From Mortierella alpina (lineage: Eukaryota > Mortierellomycota > Mortierellomycetes > Mortierellales > Mortierellaceae): a stretch of 64,000 bases of DNA. Under the pieces are notes generated by a model. It searched no databases, had not been told where the DNA came from, and saw only the letters and a program-made list of their open reading frames with translations. Where the stretch lies: NCBI GenBank assembly GCA_029449245.1, contig JANATF010000001.1, positions 186,001 through 250,000 on the forward strand. The letters run 5' to 3'. Below are positions 35,965 to 48,560 of this stretch, piece after piece. Every line of letters begins with the position of its first letter. Position 1 is the stretch's first letter. Made by a program: the position numbers and the translations under genes.

Positions 35965-37741
35965 ATGCCCGACCCACAGCCCATATCCAATCGCCAGCGC
36001 AAGATCATGGAGCGCCAGGCCGAGCGCAACCGGGAAATGACCGCCGCCAAGAGGGCAGAGACCAGGACCCCATTCCGCGAAGCAGAACTCCAATTCCTCT
36101 CGCGACACCCTCCACCCGACTACTCAACGGCACTCGACTTTCGTCAACCTCCACACATCCTTCTCGCAGACCCAAAGATCAAACAAGTCCCCCTCAGAAA
36201 ACAAATGGCTCAATTCTCAGACCTCTTTGGAGTCCACCCCTGCTCAGCAATGTCAGCCCATCCACAGGAATACGCCTATCTTCACGACGACCATCCAGGT
36301 TGGTAAAATAACCCCCTCGGGGATGGTCAAAAGTACATCCCTCTTTGTCCAGCCCCACCCTCCGTGGATACTAGGACCGAATCCTTCTCTGCACAAGCAT
36401 CTAACGAGCGCTCTATGTCTTTGGGTATTACCTTTAGGATTGATCTACATCCCCAAGGCCTTCACACCTTCCGCACAACGGAGATTGATCAAGGCTTGTC
36501 TCAAGGACTATTCACAACACCCAAACAAGAGCAACCTCGATACCCATTACCGTGTTCCAGATAGCGGAATCTGGCGCCTACACGAAAATGTGTTTACAGG
36601 GATCCAATCGCTCGAGGATCCAACAGTGTACGTTCAACGCAAAGCTGCTGGAGACGCTCAGGCAGAAGGCTACGGATCAGATGAGGACGACGACGACGAC
36701 GACGACGACAACGATGGCGACTACAACGACCACAACAAAGACAAGGACAAGGACGAATTGAAGGACAAGTCAGCATCGTCAGCACAGCCAAGAAAAAAGA
36801 AATCAAAACCGACCCAGCCATCGGTTAGAACCTTGGTTCCCATCACGGACGAGACACCTGTCGTACCAGATCATATACCCAAGGTGGATCCCGAACCCTC
36901 TGCGCAGGTTCCCATCCTGCCACCGGCTCAGCTCGTTCGACGAATGCGCTGGATCACCCTAGGATACCAGTACCATTGGCCATCCAAAACCTACCACTTT
37001 GATCAGAACGCACCCTTCCCAAAGGAACTTTCAATCCTGTCCAAGGCCGTCGTGGAAGCTGTCAATGGCGTAGGCCCATTTCCATATCCATCAGAGGACT
37101 TTACAGCCGAAGCTGGAGTCATCAACTATTATCAGCTCAAGGATCGACTGATGGGGCATGTGGATCGCAGCGAACTAAACAAGGATGCCCCTCTGGTGTC
37201 ATTCAGGTACGGGGGGGAGTATTAATATCTTGTATTCGCTCTCAGAACAAGGCGTTTGCGATCTTCACTCATGATGCATCAGTTTCGTGGCCTTGTACTA
37301 AAGTTGTATGGTCTTGCTCTTTGCCTCTCTCACTTGTAGCTTTGGTCACTCCTGCATCTATCTTTTAGGCGCATCCACCCGAGAGACACCGCCTACACCA
37401 GTTCTTCTTCAAAGTGGAGACATCCTTGTTATGACGGGACCCTGCCGCTCTGCGTTTCATGGCAAGTTGTTGTATTTGGATTTGAACTTTCTCGCTATAC
37501 CAGTTCAATGATTGGGGACGGACAGGAAAAATTGACAATCATTGTCCTATTCTCTTCGTGTTCTATAGGTGTTCCAAGAATTATCGAAGGCACTCTCCCA
37601 TCATATCTCCAAGCTCGACCAGAGGAACCAGAGTGGGATATTTATGCTGACTACCTAGCAGAGGCGCGGATCAATCTCAACATCCGCCAAGTGTATCCGC
37701 CTGACCATCAGTCGACAAGCGAACCCACATCGACATCCTAG
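35965..37741 (+). CDS. ALKBH1: AlkB homologue 1 (Fe(II)/2-oxoglutarate dioxygenase)
   Basis: ALKBH1-type enzymes demethylate nucleic acids (DNA, tRNA) with Fe(II) and 2-oxoglutarate. Four exons: 35965-36298, 36438-37206, 37340-37461, 37569-37741 (1398 nt, 465 aa). The catalytic fold is in the C-terminal half: GVINYYQLKDRLMGHVDRSE with the HxD iron ligands, SFSFGHSCIYLLG, PTPVLLQSGDILVMTGPCR, SAFHG with the second His, and GVPRIIEGTLPSYL with the 2-oxoglutarate-binding Arg. An acidic then basic insert (about residues 230-265, an Asp run followed by Lys-Asp repeats) splits the domain between VQRKAAGDAQAEG and PTQPSVRTLVP. Intron 3 begins GCAAGT, a GC-AG intron; reading through it destroys the family match after FHG. 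Convergent with the transcription factor gene. Confidence 0.94.
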
Positions 37742-37981
37742 AATACAAAGGCATGTTGTTGAAACCACATAGAATACAGGGGGACGAACAACGTTTATTT
37801 GTCGCATGATGTTGCATGTATATACAATGAAGTATGGGATGGGTGTCGAAAGTGGAAGGGTCAAAGACTGCCATGGATATAAACGGAATGAAGAGAGAAA
37901 GTCTTGGATGCCAGCTCTTAGTCGTACTTCGTCAATATCAAGTCGCCGAGGCAGAATCTTGGCCATACAAACTGAGCAGGA

Positions 37982-40900
37982 TCACACCATTGCCTTCTGG
38001 AAAAAGCGGACAGGATCATCAGGATGAGATGTGGCATAGTCTCCAAAAGGTGCTTCCGGGACAGCGGACACGGGGTGCTGATGGTGATGGTGCTGGTGTG
38101 GGTGATGATGATGACCAGGGCCGCCACTACTCAAAAGCGCGGCGGAGGATGGGGTCGACGAGCCAACCTCGACATCCATCGCCGTCGACTTATTGACATC
38201 GCCAAACACTCCGGAAGGAGAGGACGAGTTATCGCGGAGAACCGCGGAGCCAGAGGTGCTTCCATTATTGCTCATTAGCTCTGACGTAGAAGACGTTGAT
38301 GACCAACTATGGGCGTAATGAGAGCCATTGTGGTGGCTAGCCAAGGTGCCAGCAGCAGCCTGCGGCTGAAAGGGGGAGGGTGACGGGTTCAAATCAGGCG
38401 AGTCCGTTTTGGGAGCAAGCCCGTCCCACGCATTCAGTCTGTTCGAGATCCCCTGCAGCGCGTCCATAGTCGGGTCCATGGTCGAAGAAAGAACCATGCG
38501 GAAGGTTGACTGGGGTATAGGTGACGTGGGCACCGAGGATACCAATGATGGGGGCAGTGGTGGCGAGAGCGACTCGGACTTTGGGAGAAAAGTGCCCGCA
38601 ATTGATCCTGTTGGCGTTGTTGGCGCCGCTGAGGTTCGATGTTGCTGCTGCTGGACATGGGTATTGCTGCTGATCACGGGCAGGACATCCATTGACGGAG
38701 CCATAAACCCACCCATTGGCATTCCATAGAAGGGGCGAACAGCCTGATGAGCGCCATTTAATGAGGGATCCAGTGTCTGCTGCTGCTGTTGAAATGGTTG
38801 CATGGAGGAAGTACCGTGAGGCTGAGTAGGGATATGTTGATTGGGAAACTGCTGGTGGAGAAGGTTCAGGTATGGTCCTCCGTCAAATGTCATGTTGGAC
38901 GGGATAAGTGGAGTGGACACGCTCAGCAGCCCTAGGCCCATAGTCGCCTCGGTCGTGGTGGCGACGGCGGATTGACTTGGAGACTCGGGTGCAGAGTAGG
39001 GGGGTGACACGACAGCCTGATCAAAGTTCATAGTCGTAGAGTTGTGAAGATTAAAGCTGGAAAAAGCCCCGTTGTGGTTTTGATGAAGCGGATGAGGATG
39101 ATGTTGCACGGTGGATTGGTAGGAGGATTGCGAATAGGGCGTGTTCTGCTGTTGCCGCTGTTGCTGCTGCTGTTGCTGCTGCTGTTGCTGCAGCTCGAGC
39201 TCGTGCTCGTGTCTAACGCTAGCATCATGTCCTCCGATACGGAATCCTCTCGCATGCTGCTCCTGTTGGTAGGCACCATCCAGTGACATGGGCGACTCGA
39301 GTCTGTCGAAGCTGTCGAGTGGCACCTCTTGCTGCGCATACTGCCCAGTGTAGTATATGGGGGTGTCGTATCCAGGCTCAATGACTCCATAGTCCTTTCC
39401 AAAGTCCTTTTTGTTGGCAAACGCCTGTTGGTTCGGATAGTAGGCTGAGTCTTCCACCATGTCCGTGAAGTTCACGATACCCGTCGGGTTTGGGTTGCTG
39501 AACACCTGCATCAATGCTATTGAAGACTTCTGATGGGGGTCCAAGGAGTCTGGCACGCCATCGAATAAGTCTGAGCCGGACTCTGTTCGTCGCCGCTGTG
39601 AACCTTGCTTGATCGGAGAGATATCACCGTCCAGTATGGCTATAGCCATATCGTCCGAGGAATACTCAAATGGATGGGATTCGTATAGCTGAGGTGAATC
39701 CTCGTCGTCATCCGAGTCGCTCTCGGATGCTGCAGGCGGGATATAAGGACTCAGGACCTCTTGCCAGCTCTCAGCGCCATTCTTAGACTCAACCCCGTCT
39801 TTGATGCGGATGTTATAATAACGAATCCAAACCCTGTCATTCAGGAATGCCAATTTCATCTCCAGATGATCCTGTCCTGTGCCAGTCTCCGCGAGTTCTT
39901 GCTCCTGGATATTTTGATCCAACTGGCCTTCTGCAAGGGCACTGACGTCCATCTCGGGTGGGCTGCGGGGTAGTCGATAGTAGTCCACACCACGCTTATA
40001 TACCAAAAGCCGCCTCACGCAGCGCATGAGTCTCTCGCGGGCAGAGCCACGAGCCGCCAGTTCCTTGGTCATCAGGTGGGGCCTGAAGCCATCCGACATT
40101 GTGAATTGATCCAGCTCTGCGATCTTCTTGCGGAAAGCCTTTGTCTTTTTGAGCTGACATCTTGCTTGTGCACCGTTGACCGAAGAGAAGTGGGCAACTG
40201 ATCCCTGTAGAGAAGATGCGGCAGCAGCGCTGTTCTGTCCCTCAGAAATGGCCACATTCAAGGCATGGACTCGTTCAGCGATATGTAGAGCCGACTCGGT
40301 CTCGTTATGACAAACAAGCCACTCTGGTGTTGTGCGAAGCAGGTGGTCAACAAGGAACGTAATGGCCTCGGCGGCTTTCGTGCAGCTGTTCAGGAACGGT
40401 GGTAGGGATCGCGATGCCAATGAGACGTTATCGTCTCCCTTAACGGCGTTGCTGAGTGTACCGGATGACTTGGAAGTTGAACTGGATCTCCTGGAACGAG
40501 GGCTCCTTGTTGCGCTACTGCTTGACCGCGGTTTCGCCTGTCGAAACGAAGTGTGCATGCCACTATCCCGTCTGTGTTGGCTTTGCGTATCAGCAAGAAT
40601 TAAGAAGGGATGGTGAAGCAAGATCAAGACTTCATTGAAGATGAGCTGCAGCATGGCTATTAGAAGAAAACATGTTATCGTTAGAAACGTGTAGGTAGCC
40701 AGCCAGTCTTTGATCAAATGTCAAATGCCACAGAGTGCAATCATGGTTTACCTCCCAGTCCATTCACCCTAACCTCGAAGGGGCATGGGTCATCCTTTCG
40801 CGTCAGAGCAAAGTCGAATCGGAGATGGGAGGGGAGCTCCATCTGCCACTGGGCTAGCTCGACATCCAAGATTCTGCGTGCCGAATCCGCCCGCCAGACC

Positions 40901-43559
40901 CAGGACGGCTGTGCTGGAGCAGTGGACGATGTCTTCAACCCGGCATTTTGTCCGTAGGGCTCATTGGTAGGAGACCCATAAACTGGCGACGAAGCCGAGG
41001 ATGGTGTTTCCGAGAGAGTGGACAAGGACGATGGCGCGCCGGACTCGGGATTGCGGAAGACGGATGAAGCTTCGCAGTATCCATCGACATTTTTGTGCGA
41101 GGTTTGACCGCAGCGGCGAATTTTCTTGACTATCCTCCAGAGCTTCGCCTGCTCGGTCAGAAATCCAATGCGACGAACTTCGTTTTCCGCCTCGATCTCG
41201 CCAATATCATCGCCATGTTCAATCGAGGGCAACTCGGGGAGACCGACCGAGATATAGTCGTCTGGGAATCGCTCAGGTGAGCCTGAGTTCAAGCTGTAAG
41301 AAGCGTCGATCACATAGCAACACCAAAAGATGTTTCGGCGGAGCTGGATCACTGAACGGCAGAGCGTCCACGGTTCGCAGTCGCGATGAAGACCTAAAGA
41401 AAGAGCCATGGCGCAGGCTTGTTCGCGATATAGATTCTGAATTCCTGGAATAGCAGGGCATTTCATGAGGAGCAGGAGGCCTTGCAGGCTGGAAACTCTT
41501 GGTTGGTCAAGGACGTACACCGTCAAGGCTAAACCGCATAGAATACGCACGGAGTGTTAGAATGCCATTTGTGCCTTTAACGACTCGGGATCGCATGCAT
41601 AGTTAAGATAGCGAGCTGCATCTGCTTACCGCGACTGCGATCAAAAAAAAGCTGAAAGTCATATGGGCACTTCTCCGCGGCGTCAGGGTCGCTAAGTAGT
41701 CGGTGCGGCCTCTTTTCCTTGATCGCATTCGAGCGATAGGCTGCACCAAGGGCCATGATGGCGTTCAGAAGAAACACTGCACTGACCCGTCCTGTGATAC
41801 GCTGAGGTAAGGAGCCGCTGTCATCCTTCATGTTACTGCTCGCAAATGGCTTCTTGAGGTCCGAAGGAAAGCCATCAGGGTTGGGAATGGCTGCTGAGAG
41901 GGCGTTCAAAATGCTCGCTTTGGTGAGGATAGGGAAATATGTGTACATGGGGCTTTGAATCATCCACTCAATCAGCAGCAGCATGTGCTCCATGGGTGGC
42001 AGTTCCAAAAGAGACTCCTCCACCTGTGGCTCCGGCACAAGCCAAGGCAGAGGAAATCGCATCTCTTCGCTCCATGACGAAGCTCTCGTGCCGGCGACAG
42101 GACCGAGGTACTCAGTGTGATCGTAGACAGAGAGTTCAAACATGGTCTTGTTGAGCACGGACTGCGGAACACGTGTTGGGAATGGCGTCGGCTTTGGAGC
42201 AGGGCATATAAACTGCCCAGACTCTGACAATGTCGCTTTTAGAGCTGCGCTCATCACGCCAGAAGGCAATAGAGAGGACTGCACAAGCGTAACCGGGGAA
42301 ATAGTATGAGTATTCTGTCTTTCTTAGTAGGTTTAGAAGACGCCCATACAGTGTGAGGTAGCTGCCTTTACCTTTGGATATGAATGGGCAGTGGAAGGAA
42401 GTTGCTGAGTACGCTTTGTTGCCTGAAGGAGCGGGAGAAGCTGTTTTATCCATGGGACTGATGCTCGAGGGCCGAGCTTTTCAGTGATCTGCGAGATTTA
42501 AAAAAAATGTAAGCACACTTGACACACACTTGTCGCTTAGGCAATCGTGGTTCCGATTCCCTGCGAGAGGGGAGAAGGTGAGGGTGAAGTGAACACAAGA
42601 ACCACATACCTCTTCGGAGCGGTAATTCAAATCATCGTGGCTACCCATGCTTTCATGCTGCACCTTGATCTGTTCTGCAAGCCAGCTGACCTCATCGAGC
42701 CTGGTCTCATCAATGCCCAGGCGGTCAAAGAACTTCTCGATGCGATGAAGACGGTTCAGTTGCAGTGACTGGACATCGCGCAGACATGAATCCAAAACCT
42801 CCGTTTCTGAGAGATGTCTATCTCTCTTGCCCGTCAGTGTCATGACGCGCAGACCATGGCCACCAATGGCTTCGACGGATACGGTAGAGAGGGGGGCACC
42901 GGCTGGAACAGCGGTTCTTACGCAGGTGGCCTTGTACTTTATACATGAGGAGCAAGTAGGCTCGAGCCGGTCGCACTTGATCTGTTGAGTGAAAATGAGC
43001 GATTAATTAGGGGTGGTGCAATGTGAAACAGGGCGGCATGAGAACTCAATAGAAAAACGCGTACTCCAAATTCAATACGCGTCCAAAAGAAATTTTAAGT
43101 CTTGCAGGGAAGAGGGAGGGGGCGCAGACGCGTGAATGCGTGTGCGCATATGCGCAAAAGTTGCTTCCCTGCACAGGGACACCGTTTCCATTTAAACTCT
43201 TCCGCTGTGCTACTGACGCTAATCCCCAAACGATCCTGGCGTGCCTCTCTGGCTCTTTTCCTCTTCTCTACCCTCTTTTCTTTTGCGCGGGAATAGGTAC
43301 AATCTCGTTTTTGGAGAAAAGGACGCGACAAACATGGAAACGCCGATCTCCGAACCTGCACATTATGACTTACTCTTCTTTGGCGACAGCGATCGCAGGG
43401 GGGTGTGGTTTTCTGTTTTTTGGAGCCAGCAGGGCTCGAAGTTAAACTTGAGTCCATAGGTGTAGAGCCGACTTTCATAGGGGAGTCGTGATATGAGTTT
43501 GCTGTTGCGGGATGGGAGATGTGCTGGAACTGAAATGAGCTCTGTGGTGGAACGGCCAT
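37982..43559 (-). CDS. Zn2Cys6 transcription factor with fungal-specific TF domain
   Basis: A DNA-binding regulator of the Gal4 class; its target is unknown. Six exons: 43559-43374, 42981-42610, 42488-42372, 42278-41630, 41528-40752, 40656-37982 (4776 nt, 1591 aa). The zinc cluster spans the exon 1/2 junction: CDRCRQRR then IKCDRLEPTCSSCIKYKATC, giving C-x2-C-x6-C-x6-C-x2-C-x6-C. Residues ~280-560 form the fungal-specific domain (SAVFLLNAIMALGAAYRS, YREQACAMALSLGLHRDCEP, LRRNIFWCCYVIDASYSL). Exon 6 codes ~890 residues, mostly disordered: Ser-rich, acidic, a Gln run near 39139-39195, His/Pro-rich close to the end (GHHHHPHQHHHHQH). Exon 3 (42488-42372) rests on phase alone. The C-terminal tail is longer than usual for the class. 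I cannot name an orthologue. Confidence 0.9.
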
Positions 43560-45069
43560 GATTGAATAGGGAATACAAGATTGTTTGCGCTCGTCGGTGG
43601 AGCGGGCTACAGAATTTCGCTTGCTGAAAGGCTGACAGTTGCTTTCGGCTAACTTTAACTGACGGAAGAAGAAAAGTTAAAAAAATAAGCAAGAGTCAGT
43701 TTGTCGTGGTTGCGTGGGAACTGCTTTTGTGAACTCTGCCAATGAGGCGGAGCGGCACCGAGCTCGGGCGCACAAGCGCACATGAAGAGGCGCACGGAAA
43801 GAGCATGGGGTGCATCATGACAACAAAGAAGCGCATCGAGACAGCATAAAGGCGCATGACAGTCAGAGAACTATTCTGTAAAAGTTACCAGAAAGGTGCG
43901 ACACAATACATGCAGCAAGGCGCGTTCATAATAGAGTAGTGATCAAGCAAGGTGTTGGCGCAACAACAAGGGGATGGATCGTTGGGTGGTGAGTTAAAAA
44001 ACAAATATGCAAGGAAGGGGAGAGGAGTGAGAGCCGAGCCAGGTGAGGGTGGGTTTGTGGAGGAAGCTTGCTGATGAGTGTCGCGGCGAATGAGAGAATG
44101 GGGCTCGCAATGGAGCTGGCGAATGAGAAATGAGACTGAGTTGAGGTGAGTAGAGCCGAGAGAGAGGGAGGACAGGAATGAGCGAGGAGGGATCGAGGAG
44201 GAAGTTTGCAATGAGAATCAAAAGGTGAGTGGAGAGGAAGAAAGAGGAAGAACGAGGGGCAGGAAAAAGTGGCAGAGGCAAAAAATAACTACAATAGGAA
44301 ACGAAAGCGAAAGAGAAAGAGAGAGGCCGAGAGAGGAAGAGAGGCGAGAGATAAAAAGAGCATGCGAGAAACGGCAGTCCTCGTTCTACAGGAGGCATAC
44401 GTGTGCGGAGCAGAGCAACCACGAAGGAAATGGATAGTGTGCAGAGGTGGGCGATAGACTACTGAGTGGCAAAGAGTAAGAAGCATCGCTGCCTCTTCCC
44501 CATCCCGATAAAAAACACTGCGAGGTCCACAACAGACCAACGACCAACCACCTCTGACCGACACTCTCATCACCCCCGTTGTTGCTGTTTCGCTGCCTCT
44601 GTTGTTTCTGTCGACAGAATCGATCCACAATGAGTGCTCCCTCCCAGAAGGAAGAGCGAAATAACATTCCAAAAAAAAATACACGAGATGGATAGAAAAA
44701 CACTGAGCAGGTGCTGCTCGGGCTGGCTAGTGCCAACTGTGTCGAGAATGAATAGATTGACTACCCAGAGCACATTGAGTACTCGGAATGAATTCAAACG
44801 CACTGCGTTGCTCTTCCTACTCTTTGTAAAATGAATCTAAAAGAACCTTACAATAAGACTCCCACTTCAAACGCGCGCATGCACCCCCGTAAACTCAAAC
44901 CAAAACAAGAATGGGATGCGAGGCCCCCTCTAAACTGAAGACTCGGTACCAAAACAGGCGTACGCACTGTTCCGTCCCCTCTCCCTCAATTGAGAAGCTG
45001 ACAAACCGGAGAGCTCACGATTTTAAAGAGTCAACGCGACTCAAAAGTCAAGAACAGCGCACAAATAGA
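43560..45069. other. Intergenic, purine-rich; no supported gene
   Basis: Upstream region of the Zn2Cys6 gene. 44220-44350 is G/A-rich on the plus strand, giving long false frames. At 44508-44630 a GATAAAAAAC element and a C/T-rich leader precede an ATG with only 21 codons (MSAPSQKEERNNIPKKNT...); no usable donor follows, so it is not called as a gene. It may be the dead front of one. Confidence 0.5.
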
Positions 45070-45466
45070 CTACCATGAGGGTGGTCTAGCAATCGCTGCC
45101 TGTTGGGCGTTGAGCTTGGCTGCGGCATGCCCGCTGCACCTGTCAAACGACTCCGATACAAATTTGAGTATTACTAATTCACTCCATGCATCTTGTTTGC
45201 CGAGCGCTTGTCAAAGAAAAATTGACCACTGCGTAGTCATACAACAAACACAAACGACAATAAAAAACAAAAAAGGTGGAGCGTCAAAGAGGGCCACAAA
45301 AAAGACCACTTGTGTGTGGAGAGAAGGATATCAAGGATCACAACAGAGGAGAATGAATAGGGGATGAGTGATGGTGAGTGACGGTGGGCTTATATATGGA
45401 TGAGGGATCTTACGTTGTGAGAATGTACTCAAGCTGGCTTGGGTCGTTGCAGGTTGACAGGAGTGG
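45070..45466 (-). CDS. Possible 3' end of a spliced gene (about 40 codons seen)
   Basis: Two exons can be read: 45466-45414 (PLLSTCNDPSQLEYILTT, donor GTAAGA at 45413) and 45139-45070 (CSGHAAAKLNAQQA... to a TAG). The first leaves two bases and the second offers one, so phase fits, and the joined piece reads as protein. Upstream on the minus strand lies a ~250-base pyrimidine-rich leader (45480-45720) with no ATG at all and a TATA-like AGATAAATAGA near 45735, so transcription through here is plausible. I cannot find the start exon, and a second TATATAAG (45390-45398) lies inside the proposed intron. It may instead be a short-peptide gene or a 5' leader. Not recognised. Confidence 0.3.
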
Positions 45467-47962
45467 CTGAAGGATGAATAAAGATGATTGTTGAGTGAGG
45501 ATGAGTGGATAGAGAGAGTGAGGCGTTACAGCTGGAGGTGCTCGTTTCTTTTTTTTTTTTTTTTTTGGTGGCAATGTCGAGTGAGTGGAGTGAGTGGGGT
45601 GAGAGTGTGCTTTGCTGCTGAGGAAAAGAGGAAAGGCGAGTGCAACGGACAGTGGTCGAGCGAAAGACTGATGTTTTGCTGGTGTTGAGAGAAGAAGAGG
45701 TGTGCGATATGGGGAACTTGGCCGTCTATTTATCTGTTGCGCTGTTGGCGTTCGATTCAATGGACTGTCCGTGTGCTCTTCGTGTGCTCTTTTACGTGTG
45801 CTGGTGGAACGCAGGCCGAGCCAGAGTCGAGCCGAAGGTCCAGCAGGATGATCAAAGGGTGACTGTCGAGGGAGGAGTCGAGAATGTAATGAATATAAGG
45901 AAGAGAATAAAGAACAAGAAAGAAGCGCAGCCGTCTACTCTGATCTCCCCTGTCCAAGTCTGGCCCGCACAGAGTCTTCTTATGAACGGGCATCTCATTT
46001 ACCGTTTGTTCTGCTGTACCTGTGAGGGATATGCGCGCGATTGCAATGCAATCAGAGCGTGGCAGAGAGCGGGAATGGGCGAGGAAGGTGAGCGAGAGTA
46101 GACACGAGTGGTGATGGCCAAGAGAGGTCAAGAGCTTGCAAAGGGCGGTTGGACAGAGAGCCGAGAGAAAAAAAAAAGAGTCGGTGTGAGGAAGGTTGTT
46201 TCATTGTTTCATGGCACGATGACCGATCTCCTCGCCTTTATTATGCATGTTTAATGCTCTTCGTGGTCAGGCACCTCTGCTGCGGTTTTTTACAACGGCA
46301 TAGACGGAGGACCACGAGCAAGAATTCCCCAAATTGCCGGCAGTGCTGTATCTCTTCTGACATATGCAATGAAGGAGCCGATGCCACTGGTCGACACCGC
46401 TTAGCCCGGTTGAGGCAAAGCAGATGCCAGACAGGGTTTGGTGCTACTTGCTCAATTTGCCACCGGTTTTTGATAGAGACCTCCTCGGAATGCGGTATGC
46501 CAATAGACCATTCGCAACAGCCGTATACTATGTGCGACGCGCTTTGTTTTCTTTTTCCTTTCGCTCGCTCTGTTGCTCAGCAGGGCTGATCGCCAGGATG
46601 TCTTGGCCAAACACAAGGCAAAAAAAAAGATGAAATATGATATTGACCAACATCCCTCATCATCATTGCCAAGCACCGCATTGCAGAAGAAGGCAATATT
46701 CTTTCGAAGAAGCTGCTTCCCTCTTACTTGGCGGGTAAATGTAAATCGATCGCGCACAGATCGAATGGACGTAATGCTCTTGATCTACCATGGCAGAAGC
46801 GTTCTCGGGAACACCAAAAGACCGCTCCCCCCCCCCCCGTAATACTTGCGGTTCTTTGCTTGTCAAGCATTCATCCGAGAGGTGGATCTGTTTCGGATGA
46901 TAGTCCTGTCATGCCGGAGCAAGGGCCGAAGGGAATAGGGGGCGCTGTGGTTGGGGTGAGCTGGGTAACTGCAGCCTGGCAAGGAAGCTCCCTTAGTTTT
47001 AGCATCGTCGTGGCGGAGGATGCTTAAAATAACAGGTTGACTGTTTGAAGGGCCTGTCTGCGTTTAAACGAACGTGCGGTCGGTTTGGAGTCATTCATCC
47101 GACACTGCTTGTCCTGCGGCTGCGATCCTTGCCTCTTTCTCCCGGTAGAGAGATGAAGAATTTGCTACCTCGATTGGATTTTGCTATTTTCGATCCTTGG
47201 GCTAGTCATGGTATGTCATAGACTTGCCAATGTTTGTCGGTCGGTGGGAACTTTCGAGCAGCCTGATAGGCGCTCGGGTTAACTCTTTGTTGTAGCATCT
47301 TTTTTTTTTTTGGCTGATGTCGCTGTGGTCGTCAGAGGAAAGGCCTACTACCATATTGAAATGCATTCAAAGCCTGGGATGTACTGCGAGAAGCTGGACG
47401 ATTCTAATCGATATACTAAAGGACCCATTGCAATGGATCAGGACTTTAGAAGAGGTGTGCAGTGCAGGACGACGCTCTCGGTAGACGAGAAGAGGACAGA
47501 CAAAGTCATTGGACTTCAAATCGCTCAACGGCATGCAATGGACCTCTCTTAGAACGTTGACAGCTCAACAGCCAAAAACTGTTCTGTAGGCGTAACCAGT
47601 TTATTCTCTCGGCTCTTGCTGACACACTGTTCTATTGAGTGAAATACATTACGAGCAGTAAACGTGAGAGACCAAACGGAACGTAAATGAAGGAGACAAA
47701 CAATCACCAAGAACACAAACAACGCTAGCGCTCTCAAACGTGGCAGTGCAAAAAAAAAGGTAATATGTATCACTGATAGTTCATAAGCGCTGCCTGGGAG
47801 CTCAAGTTCATTCAATGCAGCCCGCATTCTAGACCTCCTTGGCGCTGCAGGATCGAGGTATCATACCCGTTCCTACCGCCTGGGTGACCTAGGAAGATAC
47901 GATACTTAAATCTAGGTACGCATATGCACTCATCTACCGGAAGCGTAGCCGGCGCAAGCAAG
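45467..47962. other. Intergenic, no supported gene
   Basis: Holds an 18-20 base T run (45549-45566), a C run of 10 (46827-46836) and scattered frames. The frame at 47310-47552 (+) has protein-like composition but follows a T run and has no recognised motif. Confidence 0.5.
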
Positions 47963-48560
47963 TCAACACAACGCGGCCATTGATAGCCGGATTGCCAAGG
48001 CAAGCATAATGTTGCGACGCGTCTCGTCATTAGAATACATAGCGCTAACAGAAAGGTAGACGAGGAGTTTACTGATGACTGCCTTGTGAAAGCGGACTGT
48101 GCTGTAATGCCATCGATCCCGCCCTGCACTGACCGGAGTGATAGCTCAAGTGCGTTGTTGGCTGAGTACCAGCCATCAGTTCTGAGATCCAGCTCTTATC
48201 TAACACAACTGAAGTGATGATCCCATTAGATCTATTAAGGATCCGCCACTGAGGTACCATTGTGTAGGAAGAGTCATACATTGCCTCAGTCTTGCCATCC
48301 TACAAGCGAATGCAAGTGCATTAGCTTTGTCGACTTTTGAAGCGCGGACAATTTGTTGCCGAGGTACAGCACAAGCGGCTGTGACCGCGTTTCATGTTGC
48401 ATTTTGAAGTGGCGACCGGGATCAGAGTAAAAAAAAAACGCGCGCTTCTTCGTTCCGGAAAGAGATGAGAACCAGATCCTGTTCTTGAAGTCCTTGCCCT
48501 TTGAATGAAGATACTATTTCAATCGTAATGGCGGACTTTCGGCGTCCCACGTACCGCACT
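47963..48560 (-). pseudogene. Frameshifted relic of an unrecognised gene
   Basis: Protein-like sequence runs for about 200 codons on the minus strand but changes frame three times. Segment a (to ~48438): QGLQEQDLVLISFRNEEARV. Segment b (48428-48301): GRHFKMQHETRSQPLVLYLG. Segment c (48299 to ~48150): MVPQWRILNRSNGIITSVVL. Segment d (to the TGA at 47965-47963): MYSNDETRRNIMLALAIRLS. The a/b break falls exactly in a run of ten A (48429-48438), a typical indel site. The b/c break is one base at ~48300, where an AG acceptor also exists, so an intron is possible there. The c/d break has no splice site of sensible length. I do not know the family; the beta-rich look of b and c recalls tubby/LURP-type folds, which is speculation. 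Confidence 0.45.

Noticed and set aside
44225-44457. Arg/Glu-rich plus-strand ORFs
   Set aside because: Product of a purine-only stretch; no conserved motif or splice signal.
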